DNA of 10,037 nt from JANOSH01 sp031415695 (lineage in GTDB: Bacteria > Actinomycetota > Acidimicrobiia > Acidimicrobiales > Ilumatobacteraceae): positions 1 through 10,037 of the forward strand of contig JANOSH010000013.1 of NCBI GenBank assembly GCA_031415695.1, in the 5' to 3' direction. The notes below the pieces were generated by a model. It worked only from the letters and a program-made list of their open reading frames with translations. It had not been told where the DNA came from and did no database searches. Position numbers and translations under genes: made by a program. Shown here piece by piece: positions 1-9,600 of the stretch (position 1 is the stretch's first letter; the number at the start of each line of letters is the position of its first letter).

Positions 1-349
1 ATATGCTGAGCATGCTTTGCTACTGAGCGCTTGCAGAGAAGGAGGAAGAGAACGTTGGGTTATTCGAGTTTACGAGGAATAAGTGTAACGTTCTCGACTA
101 AAACAGCAAGCGTATGCGAAGCGTGAGAAATGTTGTTAGATATATTTAGATATTGATGACTGGAAATTATTGTTGAGAGTGAGGATTTAAAATTGGGAAA
201 CAGGAATGCGTGTGAGAATGCGGAAAGAGAAAGCTGGTTTGGAGGAAGCGGTTGGCTGAGCACTTTTTCGTTGACGCAACGGGGAATTACAGCGAGCGAC
301 GAAGGGGGATTTTTGGTTCGCAACAGACCATCACTCTTTCGTTGTTGTC
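1..349. other. AT-richer leader upstream of the first Gag-like gene
   Basis: No gene is supported here. The stretch is clearly richer in A and T than the rest of the window and contains no GCGCGC hexamer. A TATA-like TATATTTA lies at 141-148, about 200 bases before the ATG at 350, and could be part of a promoter, but position and sequence alone do not prove it. An 87-codon open frame on the minus strand (60-323) has no recognisable domain and is probably chance. The region may be the 5' leader or part of a terminal repeat of the element that owns the 350-1750 gene; the window does not include enough upstream sequence to tell. Confidence 0.4.
48..95. repeat. 9-bp inverted repeat around AACGTT
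   Basis: GAGAACGTT (48-56) and its exact reverse complement AACGTTCTC (87-95) are separated by 30 bases. Each arm contains the palindrome AACGTT. It could be a paired protein-binding site or a weak hairpin in the leader. A 9-bp pair at this distance can arise by chance, so function is not claimed. Confidence 0.35.
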
Positions 350-1750
350 ATGAGCAGCAGTAGAAATAAGAAGCGCTCCTCGGGGGGCAGCAAGGGAGCA
401 ACGCCAGGTGGCAACAGCGGCGCAGGGGAGCCAGGCGACGAGGGACTGGGACCGTCGAGCCAGGCGTCGTCGGTCGCGAGGGAGCTCACGGGTCGCGAGC
501 TCAGGGAGCTCATAGCCGAAGAAGTCAAGAAAGCGGGCAGAGCGATCAAGACCGCACCATCGCCAGTGAGACCGGTACCGGACGAGGTGGGCGATGAAGA
601 CGAGGACGAGCCAGTGGCCGAGCCGCCGAAGAAGAAGACGAAGGCCCAGGAATTCAAAGGGGTCGACCTGTTCAGAGCGGGACTGGGTCAGGACGACGAG
701 GAGGGAGGGGACGAGAACGAACGCAGGACCATGACACAGAAGGACGTCGAAACGTTCTACAACACTCGCATCACGTTCCTACCCCAGTCGACCGGCAACC
801 GGACCAAGGCGGATGTGCGCAGGTATGCGGTTCTCATGTGGGGCATGGCGAACATCTACGCGCAAGAGAAGAAGGCGAACAACGCGGCACTCAAAGCAGG
901 CAAGCCGTTGGCTTACCGGTCCCAGGCGGTGGAGTTCGCAATGGGGATGATCAACGAGCTGATGACAGGCTTGCTGGAATTCAGCGGACCGAACAGTACC
1001 GCTGACAACCTCAGTGCACGCATCGCGACACTGGAGGCAAAGTTCACGACAGAGGCGGCGAGGTTCGGACCAACAGTTGCCAATATCGCGCGATCCTGGC
1101 AGCCAGTGCCAGGGGTGGGAGAGACGCAGGGAAGGTACGCAGCGAGGAAGCCGGCGGTGGCAGCGGCGGCGGCAGGGGAGGTGAATGCGGAGACAAAGGC
1201 GTACCTGCTGGCACACGGTATGGGAGTACACCCAAACCTCCCGGCCGGTATCACGGTGGAACAACTCCAGCAGGCGGCGCAACTCTCGGCGCTGAACATA
1301 CTGAACCAGCAGGGACAGGCGTATCACGGCATGAACGGAGGGGTGTATGGTTCGCCGATGGTGCAGCAGCCAGCGTTCGGTATGCAGCCTCGTGCAAATT
1401 CATACGGAGCTGCGCCGGCGATGGGACCGCCGCAGGCAAACCTCAGGGGAGGCTACCAGGGAACAAACCAGGGGGCTCCCACCTGCCATGCATGTGGCAA
1501 AGTTGGGCATATCATGAGATATTGCCAGTCGCAGAATGGGCAGGCGGCGCAGTCACAGCCGCAGCAGAATGGCGGTGCAGCGGTCAGCAGCAGAGTCGCC
1601 GTGGCAGCATCAGCAGCAGCAGCGGCGGCAGTGGCAGCATGCGCAGTCGCCAGCATGCGGCCTAAGAGCCTGGAGCCTCAAAGTGCTCATGCGTTGCCGC
1701 CGCTGCTGCATGTGTTGCTGCAATCCGTTACTGTCTCAAGACGCTGCTAA
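350..1750 (+). CDS. Gag-like nucleocapsid protein with one CCHC zinc knuckle (orphan, C-terminus doubtful)
   Basis: A 466-aa reading frame opening at ATG 350. Residues 1-45 are Ser/Gly-rich. An acidic run (about 78-90) is followed by a basic KKKTK (94-98) that could be a nuclear signal. Residues about 125-260 look like a compact helical region, but I cannot match it to a named Gag family. Residues 325-375 are rich in Gly, Gln and Pro. A retroviral-type zinc knuckle follows: C379-x2-C382-x4-H387-x4-C392, in the order CHACGKVGHIMRYC. After the knuckle the protein becomes Ala/Gln low complexity, and its last 9 residues and stop (1748-1750) are encoded by the 76-bp repeat. The natural C-terminus may therefore have been cut off by the downstream insertion. 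Codon and hexamer use differ from the 2006-9837 genes. The likely role is RNA-binding coat protein of a second retroelement; no polymerase of that element is visible. Confidence 0.65.
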   Translation: MSSSRNKKRSSGGSKGATPGGNSGAGEPGDEGLGPSSQASSVARELTGRELRELIAEEVKKAGRAIKTAPSPVRPVPDEVGDEDEDEPVAEPPKKKTKAQEFKGVDLFRAGLGQDDEEGGDENERRTMTQKDVETFYNTRITFLPQSTGNRTKADVRRYAVLMWGMANIYAQEKKANNAALKAGKPLAYRSQAVEFAMGMINELMTGLLEFSGPNSTADNLSARIATLEAKFTTEAARFGPTVANIARSWQPVPGVGETQGRYAARKPAVAAAAAGEVNAETKAYLLAHGMGVHPNLPAGITVEQLQQAAQLSALNILNQQGQAYHGMNGGVYGSPMVQQPAFGMQPRANSYGAAPAMGPPQANLRGGYQGTNQGAPTCHACGKVGHIMRYCQSQNGQAAQSQPQQNGGAAVSSRVAVAASAAAAAAVAACAVASMRPKSLEPQSAHALPPLLHVLLQSVTVSRRC

Positions 1751-1794
1751 TCAGGTTGTCTGTCTGTTATTCTAGCAACCTGATAACATTCTTT
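1719..1794 (+). repeat. 5' copy of the 76-bp direct repeat (candidate mini-LTR)
   Basis: Begins TGCAATCC and ends CATTCTTT, identical over all 76 bases to 9867-9942. Outside these limits the two copies diverge at once, apart from a short GCT match. It contains no ATG, which suits an untranslated leader. It contains the stop codon of the upstream Gag-like gene (1748-1750), so that frame reads into the repeat. A short LTR of the chromovirus is the simplest reading; a 3' tail shared by two neighbouring elements is an alternative. Confidence 0.7.
1750..1784 (+). other. Stem-loop inside the 76-bp repeat
   Basis: ATCAGGTTG (1750-1758) pairs perfectly with CAACCTGAT (1776-1784), giving a 9-bp stem with a 17-base loop. 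The same structure is present at 9898-9932. If the repeat is transcribed at both RNA ends, the hairpin could serve in 3'-end formation, strand transfer or RNA dimerisation. The loop and its flanks also resemble a 3' splice site: CTAAT, then a T/C-rich run, then TTCTAG ending at 1775. Function is inference; the pairing is seen directly. Confidence 0.5.
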
Positions 1795-2005
1795 TGCTTT
1801 CAATCAAGCGTCAGCGCGATCTTGCGTTGCATTGGTTTCGAGTTCTACGCTTACGAGGCAGGAGAAACACGCAGCACAGCGCACCTGGTGGCTCCCCACA
1901 GGCGCGCACCAGCCAGATCACCGTTCCCCAGGGACGGTCAGCAGCAACAGCAGCGACTCGACAGCAGAGTCCAGTCACACCTCCCACTCCTCACAGCGCG
2001 CAGAG
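1795..2005 (+). other. ATG-free leader before Gag
   Basis: There is no ATG between the start of the 76-bp repeat and the Gag ATG at 2006, so a transcript beginning in the repeat would use 2006 as its first start codon. The Gag frame is open from 1787 but has no ATG before 2006. A tRNA primer-binding site would be expected directly after an LTR and start with TGG. The first TGG is at 1833-1835 (TGGTTTCGAGTT), 38 bases past the repeat, which is unusually far. The GCGCGC hexamers typical of the element begin here, at 1902 and 1996. Confidence 0.5.
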
Positions 2006-3640
2006 ATGCTACCGAAGAGAGTGTCAGGAGGAGTTCCATTCGGCAGTGGAACAGCGCGCGACGGAGCACCGCTAGCTCCAGCAGTCGCACAGCAGAAGAA
2101 GAAGCCGACAACGAAGTCGTCGCAGGCCCTGCGCGCAGCAGAGGCAAACGACATCGCCAGGGTGGAGCAACAGCAGCGCGCCGGTGCATCGGCGCGCAAG
2201 GCCGAGGAGCAGGAGGCCAACGACGACGGTCAGGCAGCACTGCCGTCACTCGACAGCGCGCTGAAGCAGCAGCTGTCACTCTCAGCAAGAGCCGCAGGCA
2301 GCGACGGCAGCAGCAGCAGCAGCAGCAGTGTCAGCAGTGCTCCCAGCAACTCTTCATCCATGGAGGCGCGCCTCAAGCAGGTAGAAGACCTATTCCGGGC
2401 GCGCATGGAGCGGATGGAGCAGGAACTGCAGCAGGTGAGGGAGGAGCGTCAACAGGCCGTGGAAGCGCGCGATCGGGCCGAGGCAGCACTCCGAAGGGAC
2501 GACGCAGGCAACGACGATGGCTTAGCCGAAGAGTACGAAGACGAGGAGCAGCACGGAGACGACAGCGCGCCAGAGTCCGAAGAGGGTGAAGACGACTCGG
2601 GAGAGGACACCAACAGCGCGCAGCTACCGTCTCGTCGGCAGCCCGGAGAGCGAGCGGGACAGAAGGCCCCAGGCGGACCGAGCCCATCACAAGTGGAGAG
2701 CAGGGCGCGCTTCGCGACGATGGCGATCCCGCCACCACCTCGCCCGGCTACGTTGGAGTACAGCAGGATTGAGGTCCAACTGGAAACGTGGCTGAAGCAA
2801 TTCTCGTTCTGGTTTCGTGCGACTCATATCGACGAGGACGCAGACCAAATTGCACAGGCGACTGCTTCAGTGGATGCCACGATTCAGAGGTGGTGGGAAA
2901 CGCGCGCAGAGTCGAGGAGACCGGCGTCGTGGAATGAGTTCTCGAACGCACTTCGATCGACCTTCATCAGAACAGACGAGGTCGAGCGCGCAACCACCAA
3001 ACTCCGGGACATTCGCATGACGTCGAACGAGGACGCTCACCAGTACTTCCTGAGAGTGGAGGATTTGAAGGTGCGCGCAGGAGTGGCCGACGACAATGAA
3101 TTCGTGCTGGGAACGGTGTTCGAGCGTTTCGACCACAGACGCTGGCCGATGGCGAGCTCGAAGATCGCTGCGGACATCCGCACGAAGCAGATCACAACGA
3201 TCAGCGCGCTGGGTGCATCGCTGACGGCCCTGGCTCTCTACGAACCAGACTTCGGCAACAGGCATCAGCAGAAGCCGAGCTCGCAGTCTTCGTCGTCTTC
3301 CTCTTCGAACCACAGAGCGCGCCTGGCAGCGACTTCACACACCGAAGATACTGAGCAGGGTGAGCCGGACAACGTGCGTGAACAATTGGAGTCGCTCAAG
3401 AAACAGATCAGCGCGCTACAGGCCAAGGGTCCCGGAACAACTTTCGGAGGCAGAGGCGCGCGAGAATGCCGTCGCTGTGGCGACAAGTCGCATTGGGTCT
3501 CGGAGTGCAAGAAGCCGGACAATCGCACCTGCTTCAAGTGCCAGAAGACGGGTCACATTTCGCGCGACTGTCACAGCGGAGGCGGCTCCGACAGAGACTC
3601 CAAGAGCACGCAGTCTTTAAACCCGGAGGCCCGGCAGTGA
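2006..3640 (+). CDS. gag: Gag polyprotein of the chromovirus (capsid and nucleocapsid)
   Basis: A 544-aa protein from ATG 2006, the first ATG after the 5' repeat. It is the structural protein that would form the virus-like particle and package element RNA. Residues about 100-115 are a poly-Ser tract from a CAG repeat. About 120-164 form a predicted coiled coil rich in Glu, Gln and Arg, and 165-204 are strongly acidic. About 249-412 resemble a Retrotrans_gag-type capsid region (aromatic W/F-rich start, then helical pattern with a WNEF...F motif). Two CCHC knuckles follow: CRRCGDKSHWVSEC (488-501) and CFKCQKTGHISRDC (509-522), both Cx2Cx4Hx4C. The frame ends at TGA 3638-3640, 16 bases beyond the slippery heptamer. 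Most ribosomes should stop there and make Gag alone; a fraction shift to -1 and make Gag-Pol. The long acidic and coiled-coil N-terminal half is larger than in many chromovirus Gags. Confidence 0.9.
   Translation: MLPKRVSGGVPFGSGTARDGAPLAPAVAQQKKKPTTKSSQALRAAEANDIARVEQQQRAGASARKAEEQEANDDGQAALPSLDSALKQQLSLSARAAGSDGSSSSSSSVSSAPSNSSSMEARLKQVEDLFRARMERMEQELQQVREERQQAVEARDRAEAALRRDDAGNDDGLAEEYEDEEQHGDDSAPESEEGEDDSGEDTNSAQLPSRRQPGERAGQKAPGGPSPSQVESRARFATMAIPPPPRPATLEYSRIEVQLETWLKQFSFWFRATHIDEDADQIAQATASVDATIQRWWETRAESRRPASWNEFSNALRSTFIRTDEVERATTKLRDIRMTSNEDAHQYFLRVEDLKVRAGVADDNEFVLGTVFERFDHRRWPMASSKIAADIRTKQITTISALGASLTALALYEPDFGNRHQQKPSSQSSSSSSSNHRARLAATSHTEDTEQGEPDNVREQLESLKKQISALQAKGPGTTFGGRGARECRRCGDKSHWVSECKKPDNRTCFKCQKTGHISRDCHSGGGSDRDSKSTQSLNPEARQ
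2308..2328 (+). repeat. (CAG)7 microsatellite encoding poly-Ser in Gag
   Basis: Seven tandem CAG units, read in the AGC phase, give a serine run between the N-terminal region and the coiled coil of Gag. Such a tract may vary in length between copies. It is a low-complexity spacer with no visible catalytic role. Confidence 0.75.
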
Positions 3641-3665
3641 ACCTCAAATCACTGCTGAAGGGCTT
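3616..3665 (+). promoter_or_regulatory. -1 ribosomal frameshift signal: T TTA AAC plus downstream stem
   Basis: TTTAAAC lies at 3616-3622, phased in the Gag frame as T TTA AAC, a canonical X XXY YYZ heptamer. Slipping back one base makes the next codon CCC at 3622, exactly the frame of Pol. Downstream, GCAGTGA (3634-3640) pairs with TCACTGC (3649-3655), giving a perfect 7-bp stem with 8-base loop. An outer stem, 3627-3632 with 3660-3665 (five Watson-Crick pairs and one G-U), encloses it. The spacer from heptamer to structure is 4-6 bases, close to the usual range. The Gag TGA lies in the inner stem. A pseudoknot between loop CCTC (3642-3645) and GAGG (3682-3685) is possible but weak. This would set the Gag to Gag-Pol ratio. 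Confidence 0.88.
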
Positions 3666-6600
3666 ACCGGTGAGCAACGAAGAGGCGCGCGGGGACACAG
3701 AAGGCGGACGACCGCTGACGGTGGACACCGCGAGCGGTAGTGGAGTGGCAGGAGGGAGCGACAGCGCGCCGTCGACGAAGAGAGGACTGTCGAAACTCGC
3801 AGCAGACCCCCAGCCACAGCACGAGAACATCCCAGCAGTGTATATCAAACTGTTTCGGGTGGGCAAAAAGAACAAGGGCAAGCGAGTGGTGATCCTTCAG
3901 GGGTACGTTGCACCAGCGAGCCCGAAGGAACGCTGGAAAGCCACGAAAATTCGCGCGATGATCGACACCGGAGCAGAAGGCGACTTCGTCTCGCCCTCAC
4001 TGATGGCTCGCATCGGCGCGCAAGCAGAGAGCGGCAACTTCGGTTCGGTCGTCGAGGCCTTTGGCAAAGAAACACCAATCACTCAACGAGCGAACGATAT
4101 CTCCATCGTCCTACCCGGCAGGGACTCCAAGGGGACGAGAGGAGCCGAGGCTCGCTACCGAGGGGAACTCTTGGTTGCACCACACGATCTCAGCGCGCAT
4201 TACGAGATCATCCTGGGGCAACCGTTCCTACACAGAACGAAAGCTCTGTGGCAATTCGGCGACCGGAGTTGGCTTCAAACGACACACGACGGCGCGCAAG
4301 TCCAGCTCAGACCCGTCGATGACGACGAACCGGACGAGTCGGATGACCTGCTGGCACGTGCATTGGGTCGCAGGAGTGCAAGAGAGGCTCGAGTGTCGGC
4401 GGCAACGACGATGCTTCACTCTCTGGCGCGCGAAGGAGAGCAGCACGGCATGCAAACCCTCATCGACGACACCGAAGCTGAGAAGGCGAAGCGCGCAGAG
4501 CTCCACCAGCGTCGTATCCAACTCGCAGAGCGCGCAGCAACCGAGGTGCCACACCTGGTGATGAGTGTCGAAGAGTGGGAGCGAGAGGCGCGCGAAGGAG
4601 GCGATGCAGGCGGTGCGAAGTACATTCGGTTCCGCAGGGACCCAACGAAGCTCAGCAGCGTCGGCATGGCTCCCAGCGCGCCTGGCCCCGGAGAGGAGAG
4701 CTCGACGACGACCTCGGCTGGAGAACTTCCGGCGGAAGAGCGCGCAAGAGCCGAGCAGACGACAGCGCGCATCCTGAAGGAGTTCGTCGACGTCTTTCCG
4801 GATAAGCTGCCACACATCGACCAGATCAGCACGAACGTGGGCCCGGGAGTGCAGATCAAAACGCAGGAGGGTACGCAACCAATTGGGAGGTACGGTCCGA
4901 GGATGACGCCGGCAGACACGGTTACGGCGGAGACGATGATCAAAGAATTGCTCGATCTCGGCTTTATCCAGGCCTCAACTTCAGATTGGGGCGCGCCAAT
5001 GTTTCTCGTCGACAAACCGGATGGAACGAAACGCATGGTGATCGACTACCGAGCGTTGAACTCGTCCACGATCCGGAATCGATACCCACTGCCACGTGTC
5101 GACGAGCTGTTCGACCTGCTCAGCGGGGCGCGCTATTTCAGCAAAATCGACCTCCGCACAGGCTACTGGCAGATCAGGATGGCGCCGGATAGTGTGCCAA
5201 AAACGGCGTTCACTTCGAGACACGGACACTTCGAGTGGCTGGTGCTGCCTATGGGACTCACCAACGCCCCGGCTGAATTCATGAAAATGATGGAGGACAC
5301 CTTTCGCGCGCAACTCAACAAGTCCGTTCTCGTATTCTTGGACGACATCCTGGTGTTCAGCAAGACTCTGGAGGAACACGAGAAGCACTTGCGAGAGGCA
5401 CTGCAGCAACTGCGCGCAAAAAAGCTCTACGGAAAACTCAGCAAGTGCCAGTTCTTTCGCTCGGAGGTGGAGTTCCTTGGACACCACATCGGGCGCGCAG
5501 GAGTTCGCATGGTTGAGGACAAGGTCACGGCGGTGGAACGATGGGCGGTTCCGACGACGCAGAAAGAAGTCGAACGATTCATCGGACTGGCGGGCTTTTA
5601 TCGTAAGTTCATCAAGGACTTCAGCAGTATTAGCGCGCCTTTGACAGAACTGTGCGGAACGAAAAAGAAAGGAGCAGGAGGACGAGCACCGCCGAAGAAA
5701 ACCTTTCGATGGGAGGCCACTCAGCAGCGCGCCTTCGACGAACTCAAGCGCGCAGTCGTCTCTGCACCGTGTCTGGCCTTGCCGGACATGGAGCGGGAAT
5801 TTGTGGTGCACACGGATGCATCGGGATACGCTACGGGGGCGGTGCTGATGCAGAAATTCGACGAAGGACTGCGACCAGTGGCGTTCCTGTCGAAGAAGAT
5901 GCGCGCCGCCGAACAGCGTTACCCCGTGCACGAACAAGAACTGCTCGCCATCCTTAACGCACTTAAAGCGTGGCGTCACTACCTCAGTGGAAGGCGGTTC
6001 ACGGTGTGGACGGACCACCAATCCCTGCAGTATATCGAGTCGTCACAGATGGCAACACCGCGCCAGATGCGATGGGCAGCATGGCTCAGCGAATTCGACT
6101 TCTCCGTGCGCTATGCACCGGGAGACAAAAACGTAGTAGCTGATGCACTATCGCGCGCAGAGCCCGAAGAAGAAAAGAGCGATGGCGGACCAGAGGAGGA
6201 GGAACCGCTGTTGCTGAGCGCGCTGGAGGATGCAGGACCGTTGCCGGTCCGAATCCGCCAAGCCACGCAGGACGACGCCGAATACAAAAGGTGGCTCAGC
6301 ATGGACCGCGCGGAGCTCAAACGAATCAAGAAAACGAGGGACGGAGACCTGCTCTACACAGAGACCGGTCAGTTCGTCGTTCCAAAGTCCGATGAACTGC
6401 GCGCATGGATCATGGCCTGGGCTCACGACGTCAAGAGCAGCGCACACCGAGGCTCAGCACGCATGTTGTCGTGGATCAAGGAGCGCGTCTGGTGGTCCAA
6501 GATTGACGAGGACGTGCAGAAATACTGCCGCAGTTGCGAGCAGTGCCAACGCAGTAAACCAAACCTGCAGGGCAGGCAAGGGTTACCACTCTCAATCGAG

Positions 6601-9600
6601 ACACCAGGGGCCGTCGGCGATTGGCTCAGCATGGATTTTGTGGGGCCTTTCCCAAGCAGCAAAGAGGGCAACACAGCGGTGATGGTGGTAGTCGAAAGAC
6701 TATCGCGCTATGTCTTCTTCGTCCCGTGCAGAACGACAAGCAGCGCGAAAGACGTGTGGCACTTACTCAACTCGCACGTTATCGCGCACACAGGAATTCC
6801 GCGCGTCATCGTGAGCGATCGGGATACGAGATTCACGTCACACTTCTGGGAAGGACTCTGGGAGCAGGTCGGATCGGAACTCAAGCGCAGCACGGCCTTC
6901 CATCCACAGACGGACGGGCAAGCCGAGCGCGCAGTGAGGACCCTGGTCGAAGCGCTCCGCACGATGATCAGCGCGCCGCAGGACGACTGGGAGGAGCTGC
7001 TGCCGCACATCGCGCGTGCGTTCAACTCGTCGGTTTGCGAAACGACGAGGACGACGCCAGAGGCCATCTTCCTGGGAGGCAAGCGACGCACAATACTCGA
7101 TGCCGAACTGGAAGCGGGTGGAGTGCGCGCAGCAGCGAACCATCCAGGCGCGCAACAGCAAGCCGAGCAGGTCAGAAAGACAATCCGAGAAGCGAAAGCC
7201 GCGATCGAGAAAGCTCAGCAGAAGCAGCGAGAGGACGCAGCGAAAGGCAGGCGCGAAGTCGATATCGAAGTCGGCGACGAGGTCTGGCTATCGAGAGAGA
7301 ACATGCGCGCTGTGGGCGGCGACAGAGCGCGCAAGCTGGACTCACTCTACTGCGGACCATTCAAAGTGGCGCGCATGGCTGGAACGAACGCGGCCGAATT
7401 GATTCTTCCGCCGGGTTGGAAGATCCACCCGGTGTTCAATCTGGACAAGATGAAGAAGCACATCGACGGCCAGAGACTGTTCCCAGCGCGCCCACCAGGA
7501 GACGACCACAGAGGGCCAGAGGCGATGGAGGAGGACCCTCGAGCCGGCGGCCCTGAGTCAGTTGAACCAGCTGACGAAATCTTCGAAGTCGAGTCGATCC
7601 TGAACGAACGAGTGTCGGGCAGAGCGCGCAAAGTCGAGTTCCTGGTCAAGTGGGCTGGATGGCCAGTTGAACAAGCGACGTGGGTGCTCGAGAAGGACTG
7701 CTCAGGCGCGCAGCACTGCATCGACGAATTCCGAGAGCGACAAGAGCGACGGGAGCGGTCGAGGCGAGGGTTGCGCGCTATGGCCATCCAGATGACATGG
7801 ACACGCGACAGAGGAGACCAGATCCAACTATGCGCAGCAAGCGGACCCAAAACACGCAGAATCAACCCAGAATTCAAGGGCGGCCAAGGGGCGGGGCAAC
7901 CAACCCCAGGCTCCACCGAAGCGAAACAACGTGAGAACAATTGGAAAAACACGATGTGGAACAAGGTGGGCGATGCAGCTACGGCGCGCCCTCCAGTGGG
8001 TTCGGACGGTCAGGTCAATATGGGAGTTCAGAGATGCGCAGCAGATACCAAAGCGGGCACCTGGTGCAAGGCTCACACCAGGAATGGCTGCCTCTGCTGG
8101 GTTCATCGAGCGCAACTCAACGGCACGCAAATCAAAGACTCAACACTGCCTGGCGCAGGGAAGGGACTGTTTGCGCGCTGGGAGTTCAACAAAGGCGACG
8201 CGATCGTTCGATACACCGGCGACATCGTGGACACGAGGAAGGGAGACACCGAAGGCGGCTTTGAGGACAGTGCTTATGTACTGGAGGTCACGAACACCTG
8301 GTCAATCGACGCGGCGCGCACCAACACGGCCGACGGAAGGATGATCAACGACACTGTGTCTTCAAGCAAACGCACCAACTGCAAGTTCGCATTCGACAGC
8401 AAACGGAAAATCGTCACCATTCGTGCGACACGGAAAATCGCAATCGGCGAAGAACTATTCATCAACTATGGGAGGGGATATTGGACAAAGGACCCGAAAG
8501 GCGCGTCGACGAGACGACCAGCTGAACGACCAGAACCAGCGCCGATTGGATCCCACGATAACCCGATTCAACTGGATAGCTTGGCGACGCGCATCTTCCA
8601 TCTGGGGATGATGGGGAGATCGGTGCTCGCGTTCGGCCCTGCGATCATTATGGTAGGCACCTGGCAGAGTGCGGAACTACGCAGATGGGTCTGCGGCTGC
8701 TCAGCGGTGCGCGAGGGGAATGTCCGCGGCAGTGGATCCGCCAATTGCGGCGAGTGCGGATACATTCGCCCACCACCCCCAAGACGGTCACCACGAATAG
8801 GCGCGCGCAGCTCGGCGGGCGTTGAGGATATGGACGAGGCGGATGCCGATCGGCAGCCGAGGCGTCAGCAGCTACTACTTGGAGACGCAGGCGGAGCGAA
8901 CGCCAGCGCGTCGGTGGCGAGTATCGCTGCAGTTCCTCAGCTCATGGCAGGGGCAGAAGAAGCGAGGAGCTCCGGCGCGCTGGCAGCTTCGTCATCTTCA
9001 GCTCAGGGCGCATCGGCATCGGGCTCAGGGGGACGAGGAAGGAAGCGCGCGGGGAATCTTCTCCAGGTCAGACCGGGTGCCAAGAAGGCGCGCGAGGAAC
9101 AACGACCGGACCGTGTGGAGGAACCAAGAACACCCACCGAGGAGGAAGAGAAGGCTCAGATGCGCGCAGATGCAGCGAGGCAGGCGGGGCGCGCAGAAGT
9201 GGCAGGAGGCCTGAAGTTCACCTCGGCAACAGAAGTTCTGGCGAAACAACGGGAAGACCAAGCAAAGAAGGCGGCGGCGAACGCGGAGAGCGCAGCGCAG
9301 GCGGAACAGGGTGGAGGCAATCCATGGGATGTTCCACCGCCTGACCGAATCGCCGAATTCCTGATCACTCGACCGAACGGGGCAAATCTGATGGCGCGCT
9401 ACGAGGAGTGGAAGGCGGCTCCGGAGTTGCCACGCGACGCCGCGCCGACAGTCACTCACTTCGAGCGCGCGAAGACTGCTCAAGAACCGGCGATGGACAG
9501 AGCATTCGACTGCCGTGGAGTAGCGAGCAAGCAGGTCGGATCAATCGCGGAGATGAACAAGACCTACCGAATGCCGGCGCGCAAGGCCGGCTACTGCAGG

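Noticed and set aside
60..323. 87-codon minus-strand open frame in the leader
   Set aside because: No domain or recognisable composition, AT-rich context; likely chance.
1723..1740. Resemblance to a dinoflagellate spliced leader (CCGT...CTCAAG)
   Set aside because: Only the first bases and the CTCAAG end agree; the middle and length differ, and the sequence is in a genomic direct repeat. Too weak to assign lineage.
1756..2589. Arg/Gln-rich open frame overlapping the Gag start in another phase
   Set aside because: It has no ATG start and is a shadow of Gag; the composition reflects CAG and GCGCGC repeats read out of frame.
3466..3615. ATG at 3466 as the start of Pol
   Set aside because: This segment is the -1 frame reading of the Gag zinc knuckles; the slippery heptamer at 3616 explains Pol expression better.
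4228..6021. Long minus-strand open frames across Pol
   Set aside because: They lie antisense to strongly conserved protease and RT motifs and have low-information Arg/Ser/Leu composition; coding shadows.
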